64,000 nt of DNA from Taxillus chinensis. Its lineage: Eukaryota > Streptophyta > Magnoliopsida > Santalales > Loranthaceae. Positions 36,169 through 47,830 of the stretch are shown one piece after another. A model generated the notes under the pieces. It had not been told where the DNA came from. It was given only the letters and a program-made list of their open reading frames with translations, and searched no databases. Within the stretch, counting starts at the first letter, position 1; each line of letters opens with the position of its first letter. A program made the position numbers and the translations under genes. Location of the stretch: positions 37,418,664 to 37,482,663 of the forward strand of contig CM042088.1 of assembly GCA_023512835.1 (NCBI GenBank), read 5' to 3'.

Positions 36169-36609
36169 CTAATGTAGACCACCACGCTGTTTGCCCATAC
36201 CAATCATCTTCCCGATAGCCAAGTCCTGCAAGACACAAAATGTAGGGAACAAAATGACACAACAATTGAGTGAGTTGGTAATTTTACTAGTGGACATTAA
36301 ATTCAAATGAAAAGAGGGAACACACAAAACATTATCTAAGGTGATGGTGTTATTAAAAGGTATTGTGCCAACTGAAGTAATTGGTGCAGAAGAACCGGTG
36401 GGTAAATTAATAATTGAAGTATGAGATGGGTAAGTTTGTGTGAATAGTGTAGAATCAGATGTAATATGGTTGGTAGCCCCACTATCCAGGATCCAAGGCC
36501 GGCCACAAACAAAATTAAGATAAGTAGGCAGACCTATTGCATTCACAAATGCATGGTTATCACCATAGGAAGATGCATTAGTGGGGATATACGACATAGC
36601 TGTGGCCAA
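36169..36609 (-). pseudogene. copia protease region
   Basis: The frame contains the aspartic protease motif WILDSGATNHIT followed by LPTGSSAPITSVGTI and VLCVPSFHLNLMSTSKI, the normal copia protease. The active-site Asp is present. The frame leads into the pre-integrase part with a stop at about 36169. Confidence 0.9.
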
Positions 36610-36826
36610 TTATTGATATTGCTCGGCAATAAGTCCATTCAATAAGGTTTGAACCAGAAAATCATGTGCTTGAATTGGATTTTGTGGCCAATTGTCAACT
36701 TGTTAGGCCGCATGGGCAGATGGGAAGGATGAACCTGCATGAGGCGTGAAGTTGCGCATGTTACGACCGGAAGAACCAGAGTTACCACTGGAAAAACTCG
36801 TGGTTGTCATTTGAGGTCTGATGTCC

Positions 36827-37740
36827 CTAGCCGTTCGATGTGTAAGTTCCATCTTTGAATCGGCAGGTATCTTTTATGTGCCCATTCTGACCACAAAAAT
36901 TGCAGTGGAATTTTAATTGCTTGCAATTGACAATTACATGATCAGTGCGACCACAATGATCACAATGTTTATTTTGGGAACTGGTTGAATGACTTTGGAT
37001 AGCTGCAGCAATAGAAAAGGTCTCAATAGTTTCTGATGTCATCTTTCGTTGTGTTTCATCTTGAATAACAAGTGAATATGCTTGACAGATTTTGGGCAAT
37101 GGTGTGATCATGAGGATGTTGCTATGAATGGCACTAAATGTGTCATTAAGCCCCATGAGAAATTGTATCATTTTGTCTACGTCTCATTCGTCGTTGTGTG
37201 CCTTTATCTCATTGCAAGTGATGAAAGTTCTTTATGTCTCCAATTTATCCCAAAGGCCTTTAAGTTTTGTGAAATAGGCTGAGACAGTCATGGTACCTTG
37301 TATGAGAGAGGCAATGGACTTTTGAATTTGATAAATTGTTGGAGCATTCTTTTTGTGAGAATTGATCTTTGAAATCTTCCCATACTTGATGAGCAGTCAT
37401 GGCATGGACAACCCCTTTGGCAAGATCAAGTTCCACAGAGTGGGCAAGCCAGAATAAAATCAAACTGTTGCATTGATTCCAAAGAGCATATTCTGCAGGC
37501 TTTTCGGTTTTTGATGGTGGCGTAATAGATCCATTGACAAAGCCAATTTTGTTCTTGGCTGTGAGGGCATGAATCATGGATTTACTCTAAGATGGATAAT
37601 TGATGTCATCTAATTTTGATGGAATGAGAACATGACTAGGGTGGTCTGAAAAATGAACATAGTATGGATTTTATGCATCCATACCAGAGTTGGTGATGCT
37701 GTTGTTTGAATTTTTGACTGACATGGTGGTTTGTTGGAGG
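36827..37740 (-). pseudogene. copia gag with two zinc knuckles
   Basis: Frame 37577-37260 carries the UBN2-like gag region (AEYALWNQCNSLILFWLAHS and HQVWEDFKDQFSQ). Frame 37171-36827 carries the late gag (FLMGLNDTFSAIHSNILMI) and two CCHC knuckles, CDHCGRTDHVIVNC and CNFCGQNGHIKDTC. The N-terminal start is separated by a stop near 37590. Confidence 0.88.
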
Positions 37741-37792
37741 GCTAGATATTATTACGAAATCAAGCCTATAGCTCTAATAACATGTAAAGAAT

Positions 37793-37998
37793 TAACGTAT
37801 TGAAAATATTTCTCATTGATGCAATAATAAAATACATCATAATGTATACAATCATCCTACCATAATTTGTGCAACTGACATTAATGTAATCCTTAATTCT
37901 AGAAACAGAATTTTCCTATATCAAGTACCTATTCTATGTATAGCTATAATTAGCATATTATAATAATTACATATTCATTACAATATATGACTTTAATA
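37793..37998 (-). repeat. 5' LTR of the 33-38 kb copia element
   Basis: It begins TGTAAAGAATTAACG next to the primer site and ends GACTTTAATA next to the GATTT duplication. It is near-identical to the left LTR. Confidence 0.92.
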
Positions 37999-38003
37999 GA
38001 TTT

Positions 38004-40157
38004 CTCTCTATGTTGTATGGTAAAGCCTTCTTTCTTCTTTTATAATGTGATTCTTAATTTCTATAGTATTACCTTTAGCGAATGTGTAAATTAAGGGGAC
38101 ACAATCATATATCATGCCCATAATTTGACACTCATATATACATTGTCTTGATTGGATTTGCAAAAATCAAATTCAAAACCCCACAAACATTAAACTTATT
38201 ATCATAGAGTATTCCTATGATTATTCTAATATTTTTGAATAAGTTTAATACATCAACAATACCAAAAATGAATTATAATTTCATCGCTATTAATTTGGGC
38301 AACATGAATCCTATTTCAACCGTTAAATATGTTTATAATCTATCCTAGATGTGATAGAAACATAGAAGGGGAGCTAAGGATGGATTCCCACCCTCCTATC
38401 ACCAGAATTAGATGCCAAAATGCCAAGTTCTTCGCCTTTATTTTCCTCTTTTCTTATCCTTCTCTCTTCCCTTTCTTTTCTTTCTTCTCTTTGTTCTCCG
38501 TGGCATGTGCGCTCCGTAGGGCCAAAGCCCTACTTTAAAAATAAATAAATTAACATATCAATTAAAAATATCTTAAATATTTAAAATGCTCTCAACTTCT
38601 CAAATTTTAAATCTAGTACAAGTGCAATCGAAATGAATGGTTCAATCATCACGTCATTATTATGATATTTTAAACTTACATTTAAAATTTAATAAATTAA
38701 CATTTTAAAAGCAGACCTTTATAGCTTTATAAAAATATCATCATAATTTTTAAAATTTATAAAAAGAGACACCTTGCTGGATTGAACTGGGCAGAAAAGT
38801 AGTTCTGCGTGGGAGCAACTGAGGTCGCGGAGGCTTTCTGCACTTGATCATCACCAATATCTGTGCCGCCCCATTATAGTCGATCGGAGGCGTTCCATGC
38901 AAGGACGAAAGAGCCAGGGACCGGAGAGAGTCGGAGGATTCGGATAATCCACGCACGGTTGGTGAGGTGGGGTGTCTCTGGATGAAAGGAATTGCATTAC
39001 CTGCAAAAGTATTGCATGCAATACGAATGCAAATCTCTACATGCACGTAGGTACGTACTACTACTTAATTTGACCCGATCATATATATATATATATAAAA
39101 CAGTTCAGATTTAATGAGTAACTTGTAAAACCTATGGCGATCTATCTCTATTATATGAGCTCTCTGTGTAAGGTGCATGGATGTGAAAGTAATGCCAAGA
39201 TAAAAAAATGTAACTGCGGCCTGCGGGCCAACTGCGTCTGACACACTTTTTGTCCTGCGCACAAAAGCCCCCGTGGTCACACACTCACATGAGTCCCGAC
39301 GGAGTAAACCTGTCGTTCCGTCTGACACGTTTGAGCTGGGTTTTGGTTTGTGAAGTCCCGTCCTCGTCCTTCCTTTGCTAGGCGTCAAACCGGCGCCGGT
39401 GCCCACGCAAGTCCTCCCGGTCCCCGTGCCGGCGGCTGCGTCGCGACTTCAAGTAGTCGTAATGGACCACGTGATCCAAATTAATGTGATGCACGCGATA
39501 GGCCACTAGTTGGAGATTTGTTTTTTCCTATGTATTATTACGTTATCTTATCACGCTGCGATTGTTAGAGACGTACCAATAATTTTTTATTAATCACAAC
39601 GTACGTGACATATCACGATAACGTAAAGAATATTATGCCGACTATCTAATATTCTTCTTTTATTTTACTAGTGGAGACGTAATCCAAATTTTTTATTATT
39701 TTTTTATTTTTGTATATTTTATATTAGTTGAAATTTGGATTCTAATCTTTAAAAAAAAAACTTTGGTAAATTTATGACTGTTTTAAAAAAGTAAAATAAA
39801 ACTTAATCTCACCAAAATTGATAAAATTAAAGAGTGAATAGTAATTCAAGTAGAAGAGAAAAAAGTATAACCATTTAAATTGGATCCAAAATTTTTAATT
39901 TGAATTTAATAAAAAAGTCCAGTGTGTTTATTATTATTATTCCAAGTTGTCTTATAATAAGTTGAATAAAACTTGAAATTTGTATATGAGTTTGTATTTG
40001 AAATTTGCATTATAATTTTGTAAACCATATTATTATTCTTGTCGTAAAAAATTTAATAAATTTGTTTTTGCATACGGCGCGCCGCCAGTATGCCCAGTGA
40101 GGCCGTTTCCGTAGAATTCTTCGCAACTTTATTATAATGCTGTGATGAGACCCTCTT

Positions 40158-40160
<3 letters not shown>
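38004..40160. other. Intergenic stretch, no gene supported
   Basis: It is AT-rich with a GC-rich island near 38800-39450. Minus-strand frames at 38750-39046 and 39065-39406 lie in the island but show no known domain. The island could be an unannotated first exon or promoter. A short (TA)n tract lies at 39082-39097. Confidence 0.4.

Positions 40161-40161
<1 letters not shown>

Positions 40162-40253
<92 letters not shown>
40162..40253. repeat. (TG)n microsatellite, about 46 repeats
   Basis: It is an uninterrupted TG run. Such long perfect runs are usually highly variable in length between individuals. Confidence 0.95.
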
Positions 40254-40255
<2 letters not shown>

Positions 40256-42138
40256 CACCAGCCGAATTCCACGCCGGACGACGACCGTGTCATAGGTTTT
40301 TGAAAAACGCGTCACAACTCATTCGCCCGCAAATCTCGTTGATTCATTAAGATGTTTTGAAATCGGACCGACATGGCGTGATATCAACTATTCATAGTAA
40401 CTAGTTACAAAACATTCGGCTAAAATAAATTATTCATAATTTAATCATACACAGAGACTTTTCTTTTTTAAAAAAAGATTATAACATAATTACACCATAG
40501 ATGCTGCTGTAATATTTTGTACTAATTTTCAGCTTGCTTATTAATATACGGACATTTTGAGACCATATTTCACGACGACTGACGTGGAATTAATAAATTT
40601 AAAAATTAATGGGCGGGAGAAATGTAGTTTTAATGGCATAGGATAGGTTACGCAATAAATTCACACACAAATATATTTCAATTGCCGTTTGATTGTTTTT
40701 TTTTTTTTAAATCATGCTAATCCAGAGAATGTGTAAATTACCTATAAACTTACCTATAAATAAAATTTTATATAATCTTAATATCCTCACTTTGACAAAT
40801 AATCATTTTTATTTTAAAATAAATAATTATATATTTATATATATCTTAATTTACAAATTATCAAACAAATATCAACAAAACAATACACCTAATATTTTCT
40901 TCTATATCTAAAACTACCTCTAACAATACTTCTTTTTTTCACATGTCAAGAGTTTTTCACCAGGTGGAGAGTCATTTGACATCTTCACCTCTAATACTAC
41001 TTTTTATTTTATCTTTATTTTTATTAAAATAATATTTTTTCATTTTTTTAAACTTTTTTACTTTCTTTATTAGCATATATGATGAGAGAAAAAATAATAT
41101 TATATATTATAGAGAGTGAAAGTGAATATTCACTCTTTATAAATAAAAAGTAGCTATAATATTCATAAAATATAGAAAACAGAATGAAGTGAGTATTTGA
41201 GTAATATTTTGGAATTTGACTATCTATAGATAACAAAAAACTTCTAAAAAATACTCTTACCCCAGTATAATTTTTTAATAACTAGTCACGAAACCAGGTT
41301 GTCTACTATAGTATCACATTTTATTTTAAAAACTTATATGTATTCCAATACTATTCTTTATTTTATTTTCACATATGAATAATTTTTCACATGTGTAAAG
41401 TAATCCTATAACTCCAACTCTAAAATTACTCTTTATTTTATTTTTATTAAAATAATATTTCTCTCTGTTCAATTTTATTAATTTGGAACTCAGAGCAACT
41501 CATTCACATACTATAATATCTTTTAAAAATAATAGTAACTTTTCAAAAACTCATTACTCTAGCAATCTTCAAAAAAAAAATGAAGATTGTGTTAAATCAA
41601 TATTTTGAAATTTTACAAAAAAATTATTGAATCTTACATGTATCGAACACATTTAAGAACGTTATTAAATATTTGTAAATATTTTTTAATTAAGTAAATG
41701 CTTGTAAACTAATTATTTTTTATATTTCTAACTAAGAAAATTAGAATATCTATCTAAAAATAGAAAGAGAGTTATTTCTTAAATGTGGATGAATAAATAA
41801 AACATTTTATTGGCACATTAGAAGTCTCTTATGAAAAATATTGCCATGTATCACAACACATGCAAATAATTAGTATGTAAAAATAAAATAAAATATTATC
41901 TATTCACACATATCAACACAATAATATTTATACTAACACATTAATATTTGATTGACAATCCAGTCAGCTACAATCCAATTTGGGACTTGTCTCCACTACA
42001 ACTTGATTCGAACCTAAAAGAGAAAGAAAAGAATATACCTAACAATACTTTGCACCTAACGAATTTGGAGCAACTTGCTTGAAGATTTAAGCAAATTTAT
42101 TATATTGCCGACATATTATGAAAAAAACAGTCTAAAAA

Positions 42139-42175
<37 letters not shown>

Positions 42176-42540
42176 GTAGATTAAAATTACATCCCGAGAG
42201 CCAACTATTGGGTTGGGAGGGGCTGGTCAAGCAAACAAATTAGCCCATAATATATTTATTAATTGGTTCATTCACGAGGCGATGAGATGAGAAGAGATGA
42301 GAAAACTCCAGAGGTCTCGCGGTGCCGTAGGGTGGAAGGCATCTTTTGCATGCATGCGTCTCTTCATCGCTGCCTGTCCTGTGTTACTGTGTCAGTGTGT
42401 TTTGCTGTTTGATTCACGCATCCTGAATTATTGCTCTCTATGGGACCTTCTTCTCTCGCCCGCCGCCGCCCCCATATAACTTGAAAAGACAGTAATTATC
42501 TGAAAGTGAGTAAAATTAATATAACTGTCAGATTTGATTA
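40254..42540. other. AT-rich intergenic stretch
   Basis: No gene is recognised. Diverged repeats near 40920-41040 and 41390-41470 share ACTCTTTATTTTATTTTTAT-like tracts. A (TA)n microsatellite lies at about 42142-42172. A GC-richer block near 42290-42480 has only a 60-codon frame. Confidence 0.5.
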
Positions 42541-42569
42541 AATTAATCTAATGGCATAAAATAATTAAT

Positions 42570-43445
42570 CGGTTCCAAAAATACTATCCCGCTTTGCGTT
42601 CCACCTCTGTTGTAAAGACAAGCCCAACGTCCTCGCATCTCTGCCTCGTCCAAATCAACTCGTCTCTCTCTTTCGTCTTCGTCGTCGACGGGATTGAATA
42701 TACACAGAGAAAACGAAATTAAGAGTTGCCGAGTCGTTGACATCTCCTCTCCTCCTTCGATTGGATCATACCCTCACTGCCGGCTGTGAACTTGTCAAAA
42801 AACATCCTATCGATCGTTGCCATGTCGTTTGTTTTTTGGTTTGGTTTTTTCTTGCTTATCTAATTTCGAGCATTCTGATCAAATAATGCGAGAGACCAAA
42901 CTTAATGTAATTTTAATATCCAAGAATCTGAAAGATTCTTGTAATTTTATCCAAGAATGGATAAAATTACGTCATTCAATGCAGTCAAATTCTTCAAGTT
43001 CACTGCTGGTCGTAGGATACCCCTGAAACAATTGAGCACACAAAATCAGCTTCCGACAAATGTTACCAACCTAATGTTTTCATGTTGTTGTTCAGGTTAA
43101 TTGAATTGTAATTTTACCAACCTAAATTTTATCAATTTAATCATGTTGGCGTTTGGCGTTTTGAATTTGTACTGCACGCTGGGAAAATCTTTTGACCCTG
43201 GGGGGTTTCGATCTTGGGTGACGGGTCTTTGATTTGGAGGGGTTCTCTACGCGGGAGTGGCTCGACAATGGTCATGGCAGCAGGAAAGATGGGCGATCGA
43301 CAGCGACAGTGGCAGGATAGACGAAGATGGTACGAGTAGGGAACGGGAGATGCGGGGGACAAGGCGATGGTGCGGTGTCGTCGCAGACGGAGCTTGTCTT
43401 TACAGCAGAGGTGGAACGCAAAGCGGTATGATATTTTTAGGAGCT
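42570..43445. repeat. Inverted repeat, about 60-bp core arms 780 bp apart
   Basis: The left arm near 42575-42630 (CCGCTTTGCGTTCCACCTCT and AAAGACAAGC) is matched inverted near 43390-43430 (AGAGGTGGAACGCAAAGCGG). More diverged similarity extends outward to CTCGTC/GACGAAGA-type tracts. Frames on opposite strands encode the same short string (RGGTQSG). It may be the remains of an element or an inverted duplication. Confidence 0.65.
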
Positions 43446-44423
43446 AAGAGCACTCGCATCGGTCTCATCAAATGCCAAAAATTAAATGATTTCCATTAAT
43501 ATTCGCCACATCAGTCTCATCAAAAGCTAAAAATTTAACTTTTAGCTACAGCGAATGTAAATTATTCGCCAAATTTGGCGAGTCGTTGTAGCTTCATCAA
43601 CGCATCTCCTCGCAACGGCTCTTCTGCCTACTCGTCCTATCTTGTCGCAGAGGATGGGTCGCCAGAGGAGGAGAGAGGGGGAGATGGGTCGTTGGTGGTG
43701 GGGTTGATGCCGTGCAGGGAGAGGGGGTGGGTCGCCGGGGGTGGGGCGTCGCCGGGTGGGGATGGGTCGCCGGGGGTGGGGTTGGCGCCGGGCGAGGAGA
43801 GAGGGGGAGATGGGTTTCTGGGGGTGGGGTTGACGCCGAGCAGGGAGAGGGGGTGGGTCAGTGGGGGTTGGGCGTCGCCGGATGGGGATGGGTTGTCTAG
43901 GGGTGAGGGTGGGGTTGGCGCCGGGCGAGGGGAGAGGGGGAGATGGGTTGTTGGGGTTGGCCGGGTGGGGAGGGTTGATGCCGGGCGAGGAGAGAGGGGG
44001 AGATGGGTTTCTGGGGGTGGGGTTGACGCGGGCGGGAGAGGGGGTGGGTCGCCAGGGGTTGGGCGTCGGGTATGGGTTGTCGAGGGGTGGGATTGGCGCC
44101 GGACGAGGAGAGAGGGGGAGATGGGTTGCTGGGGGGGAGGGGGGACGGTCTCCGAGCGGGAGATGGCTGGCCAGCGCTGGAGGGGGTGGCCGGACGCGGG
44201 GGGGGGGGGGGGTCTGGATCGGCGCGGGGAGGGGTGACGCGTCTCCGGCGTTGGACGGGAGGGGGTGGGGAGAGAGGGGCGCTGAATTGGCGGGGAGGGA
44301 GGGAATGACGCGTTGCCGCTGGTTTTTGAGAAACCAAGTGCATATTTTGGGGGCTTCACCAAAATTATAAAATATTAATTTATCTTCACAAATTTTGCGG
44401 CTTGAGAGCCGCCAATGCTCTAA
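43445..44423. mobile_element. PIF/Harbinger-like non-autonomous element with TAA target duplication
   Basis: The element is 43448-44420 (973 bp), flanked by TAA on each side. It begins GAGCACTCGCATCGG and ends CCGCCAATGCTC, which are imperfect inverted repeats. TAA with short GAGC ends fits Tourist/Harbinger-type MITEs. The AT-rich arms enclose a G-rich minisatellite. The 413-bp element at 45940-46352 shares the ends and the TAA duplication. Confidence 0.7.
43640..44300. repeat. G-rich minisatellite
   Basis: Imperfect units of roughly 60-115 bp repeat GAGGAGAGAGGGGGAGATGGG, TGGGGTTGACGCCGGGCGAG and GGGTCGCCGGGGGTGGGG. Many closely spaced runs of three or more G could form G-quadruplexes. The long open frames here (up to 241 codons, proline- or glycine-rich) are by-products. 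Confidence 0.85.
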
Positions 44424-44512
44424 TTAGTTATTTTATACAATTAAATCAAATTTAAAAAAATCAGACAATTGATAATAATTTTATTCATTTTAACTAGTTG
44501 CTCAAGTTCGCA

Positions 44513-44516
<4 letters not shown>

Positions 44517-44555
<39 letters not shown>

Positions 44556-45670
44556 ATATATATATATAAAATTAATTAACTTGGTATATCATAACAAATT
44601 TGAATTTAAAAGCCTTATAAACTTTAGGTGACTTTTAAATCGTGCAATCTTAAATGACAATCGTTTATGTAAGACGGAAAATTCAAAAATCTGCTAAAAT
44701 TTAACTGAATTACACTTCTACACTTCGGGTTAGATATGAGTTTAAGGTCCAAATTGAATCCAACCGCAAGGTGAACCTATACTATTTTTTAAAAATATAA
44801 TTTTTTTTAAAAAAATTATAAGTCCAGATGAATTTTTATTACTTATAAATAATTTTAAATTTATCAGATTTATTATTTTTAAAAATAATTCTATTTTAAA
44901 GATAATACAACATTGCTCATATTAATATTTATATATTTTTTAAAAATATTATTTATAAATTTTAAAATAATAATTTGATCCTACTTATTATGGTCTTTTT
45001 GGCTAAGATATAGGTTACATTTAATTAGGTGATTATTTTTAAAAATTGTAATCCAATAAAATTATAAACACTCATAAATAATTTTAAATTATTCGAGTTT
45101 ACTAATTTTAAAAATAATCATATTTTCAAAAATAATATCATTATACCAAACGTAGCCTTATCTTGCGTATTACTAAATATGTTTTTTCCTGAATAAATTA
45201 TTGAGAACGAACTAGCTCAAAAATGTCTTGAAATCAAAATGAACTCAAACACAACCCAAACTTAAAATTTTAGCCAAATTTGTATTGAATTCGGGTTGAG
45301 ACCTATTCGTCCAATGTGTTCTATGAACCACCCTAATAGTGATGAGAAATACTTTTTTGCAATTGTCATTTGCATTATGGTATAGTCGGATAATTTGACA
45401 TGCATTCATTGCACAAAATAAAATATATTAAATTTATCAACCAATAAATACATGCATAGTTGCCAAATAGCAATTGTATGTAGAAAAATTCAATAGTGAT
45501 ATTACATTTTTTTTCAGGTAAATCACATTAATAACTCGTTTTGTACGTGAGAATAAATTTATAGAGAATGAAATGAATAAGAAAATGAAGTTGACATGAA
45601 AATTAGAATGAAAATTTTCATTATCTTTTCTACATTTAGGATGCAAAGTAAGAAAAAGTAACAAATTGAT
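44517..45670. repeat. Left arm of a 1.15 kb inverted repeat
   Basis: The reverse complement of this arm matches 56401-57617 almost base for base over long stretches, for example around 44935-45010 against 57060-57130. The outer end is a (CT)n tract at 44518-44550 and the inner end is near 45670. The arm includes a small MITE-like piece (about 45013-45157, GGTTACATTT to AAACGTAGCC) that is also in the other arm. Confidence 0.9.
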
Positions 45671-45936
45671 ACAATTACAAAAATATTCTCCTCGATCTTC
45701 TTTTCTTTTCAGGGTTCTACACGGAAAAAAAAAACCAAGAGCAAACAAAAAATAACTAAATCATATGACATGTTACATTTAAAATAAAAACATGAAGAGG
45801 TAAATGCAGTTCATTTCAGTCAAATTAGAAACATAAAATATTATAAACGCAAACATATAAACAAATAACCAATACATGTACAAATCAAAAGACTGAGACA
45901 TGAGATAGAGAGGCATCACAAGACTCACAACAGAGG

Positions 45937-46355
45937 TAAGAGCACTAGTAGTAATTCCCTATAAAAGTCCGTTTTCCTATATTTATGGAAAAAAAGTTAA
46001 AAAGTTATAAAATTATTCCCACATCAGATGTCCTATATTTAACTTTCTCCATGGGGTTTGTACAATGTTTCCAAATGTATTGGGAAATACTATTCACTCC
46101 TTATAATTATTAAATTATATCTAAAAAATTTCTCTTACCTTTTTTCTTCACGTTTCTCATAACATTAACTTTTATTTCATATTAAATTATAAAAAAATTA
46201 TTATTAAATAAAATAAGTAATATAAATATTATTTTAATATTATAAAATTTGATTTTGGGAATCTATTATGATGTATATTTGTATAGGAAAGCAAAAAGTA
46301 GTTTAAAACTATAAATTTAAGAAAATTGGTTGGAAAGCTGATGTTAGTGCTCTAA
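45937..46355. mobile_element. MITE with TAA target duplication, GAGCACTA ends
   Basis: The element is 45940-46352 (413 bp). The ends are GAGCACTAGTAGTAATTC and GCTGATGTTAGTGCTC. TAA flanks it on both sides (45937-45939 and 46353-46355). It is AT-rich with no frame and is related by its ends to the 43448-44420 element. Confidence 0.8.
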
Positions 46356-47610
46356 TATAACCATTAAACATCCCCCAAAACAATACACCAAAATCATACA
46401 ATTTAAATATATAAATCTCATATAATGAAAAATAATAATTTAGCAAGAATTTCAACTAAAAATACCTACAAAGATAGTAATCTCCAAAGAAGACCTTGTC
46501 TTCAGTCTCTAAATGAACCTCAGCCTTCCTTTTGTTTTCCTAAACTTCAGCAAGGTAACATATGCGATGTGGCCACAGTAAGCTTCAACTGTTTGCTCCT
46601 AGCATGTGCAATTATACAATTGTTTTTTAGTATAACTGGGCTTAATTTAAAGTTTGAGGTTTAAATAGCTATTTAGTATTTTCAGTGATTTAATGAAATT
46701 ATAATTAATGAAATACAAGTTAAAAGTTAGTGATTTTTGGAAACTTGGAAGAGGGGGGATTTAATTAAAAAAAAGGGCATTGTTATGGTTTCTCTGTACT
46801 CATACACACATTTGGAGACCTAGCCACTGTAGGAAAAGGACAAAAAGAAGGAGAAGGGCAAAAGCTTGAAATTCTTGACTATTTTTGATGTTTTAATCGG
46901 TTTCCAGAGATTAAATATAGGTGATTTTATCTCTCCCTATCTCTTCTATGTCTCTATCATGCTTAAGATCAATAGGGTTTGACGTTTGATATTAATTTGT
47001 GATGTCTGTGATGAAAAACCTTAGATTCATTGTTTATAACAAAAATTACGGGTCTGATTGCTATTAATTGATTTTTAATATAAAAATGGATATTATCATT
47101 TTTTAGCCTTTTATATGTTGTTTTTTAGTTTAAAAGATGAGTTTTGGGTGTTGGGATCGATTATGGGTCTTTTTTTTTTTTTTTTGGGATCTGGTCGCAT
47201 TTGTTACCTGATAGTTGGTCACCCGGAGGTTTCCCATCCACGGCTTCATCTCTGGCCAGACACCCCAATTTTTAATTTTATGCTGATACCCACCCCAGAT
47301 CGCAGTTGTCCTCTCCGATGGTCACCTGGGGGTGCCCATCCGGGTACGCTGGCCCGAAGTGGGTTTATTACCCCCACCACCTCATGTTATCATCCTCCCT
47401 GGTACTGTCTCGTGAACTTGGTGGCTGACCTAGAGACCCCCCCAAGATATCTATGGCCCGGAATCCCGGGAATATGGTTCGGAAACCGAGCGAGGCCGAT
47501 CCTGGGTCATAATCGTGAAGGCCGTCCACCTGACCCCCCAGAGCTGGTAGCCCTCGGCCCACCTCCACCCCGTGGTTGGAGTTGTTTCGGCTCCAAGAAA
47601 TACCTTCATG

Positions 47611-47763
47611 GGTGGGTTTCCCGGAGGTCACCCATCCTAGAATTGCTCTGGTCATATCCTCACTTAACTGTGGAGTTCCTAAGAACCTACCACTACCAGA
47701 TCAAAAAAACAGGGCAAACTGTAAAAAATGATAGAGGTTAATTGGGTGGCCACAATTGGGTGT
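47611..47763 (-). other. 5S rRNA-derived segment, Cassandra-type TRIM LTR candidate
   Basis: On the minus strand the segment reads GAACTCCACAGTTAAG, 22 bases, then CTAGGATGGGTGACCTCCGG (about 47685-47620). These correspond to the internal promoter parts (A box and C box) of plant 5S rRNA in correct order and nearly correct spacing. The middle part is unlike real 5S. Upstream in minus sense, at 47763, the sequence starts TGTAACACCC, as LTRs of Cassandra TRIM elements do. Those elements are known to carry 5S promoter sequence in their LTRs. The 208-codon plus-strand frame over it is accidental. Confidence 0.65.
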
Positions 47764-47789
47764 TACATCCGACATGAAGATTAAAAAAA

Positions 47790-47830
<41 letters not shown>

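Larger units (their letters stand above)
33059..38003 (-). mobile_element. Full-length Ty1/copia element with 5-bp target duplication GATTT
   Basis: The element is 33064-37998 (4935 bp) and GATTT flanks it at 33059-33063 and 37999-38003. The LTRs are 33064-33280 and 37793-37998. Next to the left LTR is CTCCCCCTCAAGTT, the reverse complement of the polypurine tract. Next to the right LTR, read on the minus strand, is TGTTATTAGAGC, a drifted primer site. Minus-strand gag, protease, integrase, RT and RNase H are all present in copia order but broken by stops and frameshifts. In element sense the LTRs start TATTAAAG, not TG. Confidence 0.95.

Noticed and set aside
38750..39406. Minus-strand frames in a GC-rich island
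   Set aside because: There is no recognisable domain and no convincing splice or start context; left as intergenic.
43575..44370. Open frames of 148-241 codons on both strands
   Set aside because: They are translations of the G-rich minisatellite and carry no domain.
47611..47700. Genuine 5S rRNA gene
   Set aside because: Only the promoter-like blocks match; the middle and ends are not 5S, and no tandem array is present.
47115..47741. 208-codon plus-strand open frame
   Set aside because: It overlaps the 5S-derived repeat and Cassandra-like LTR, and its composition and lack of any domain point to chance.
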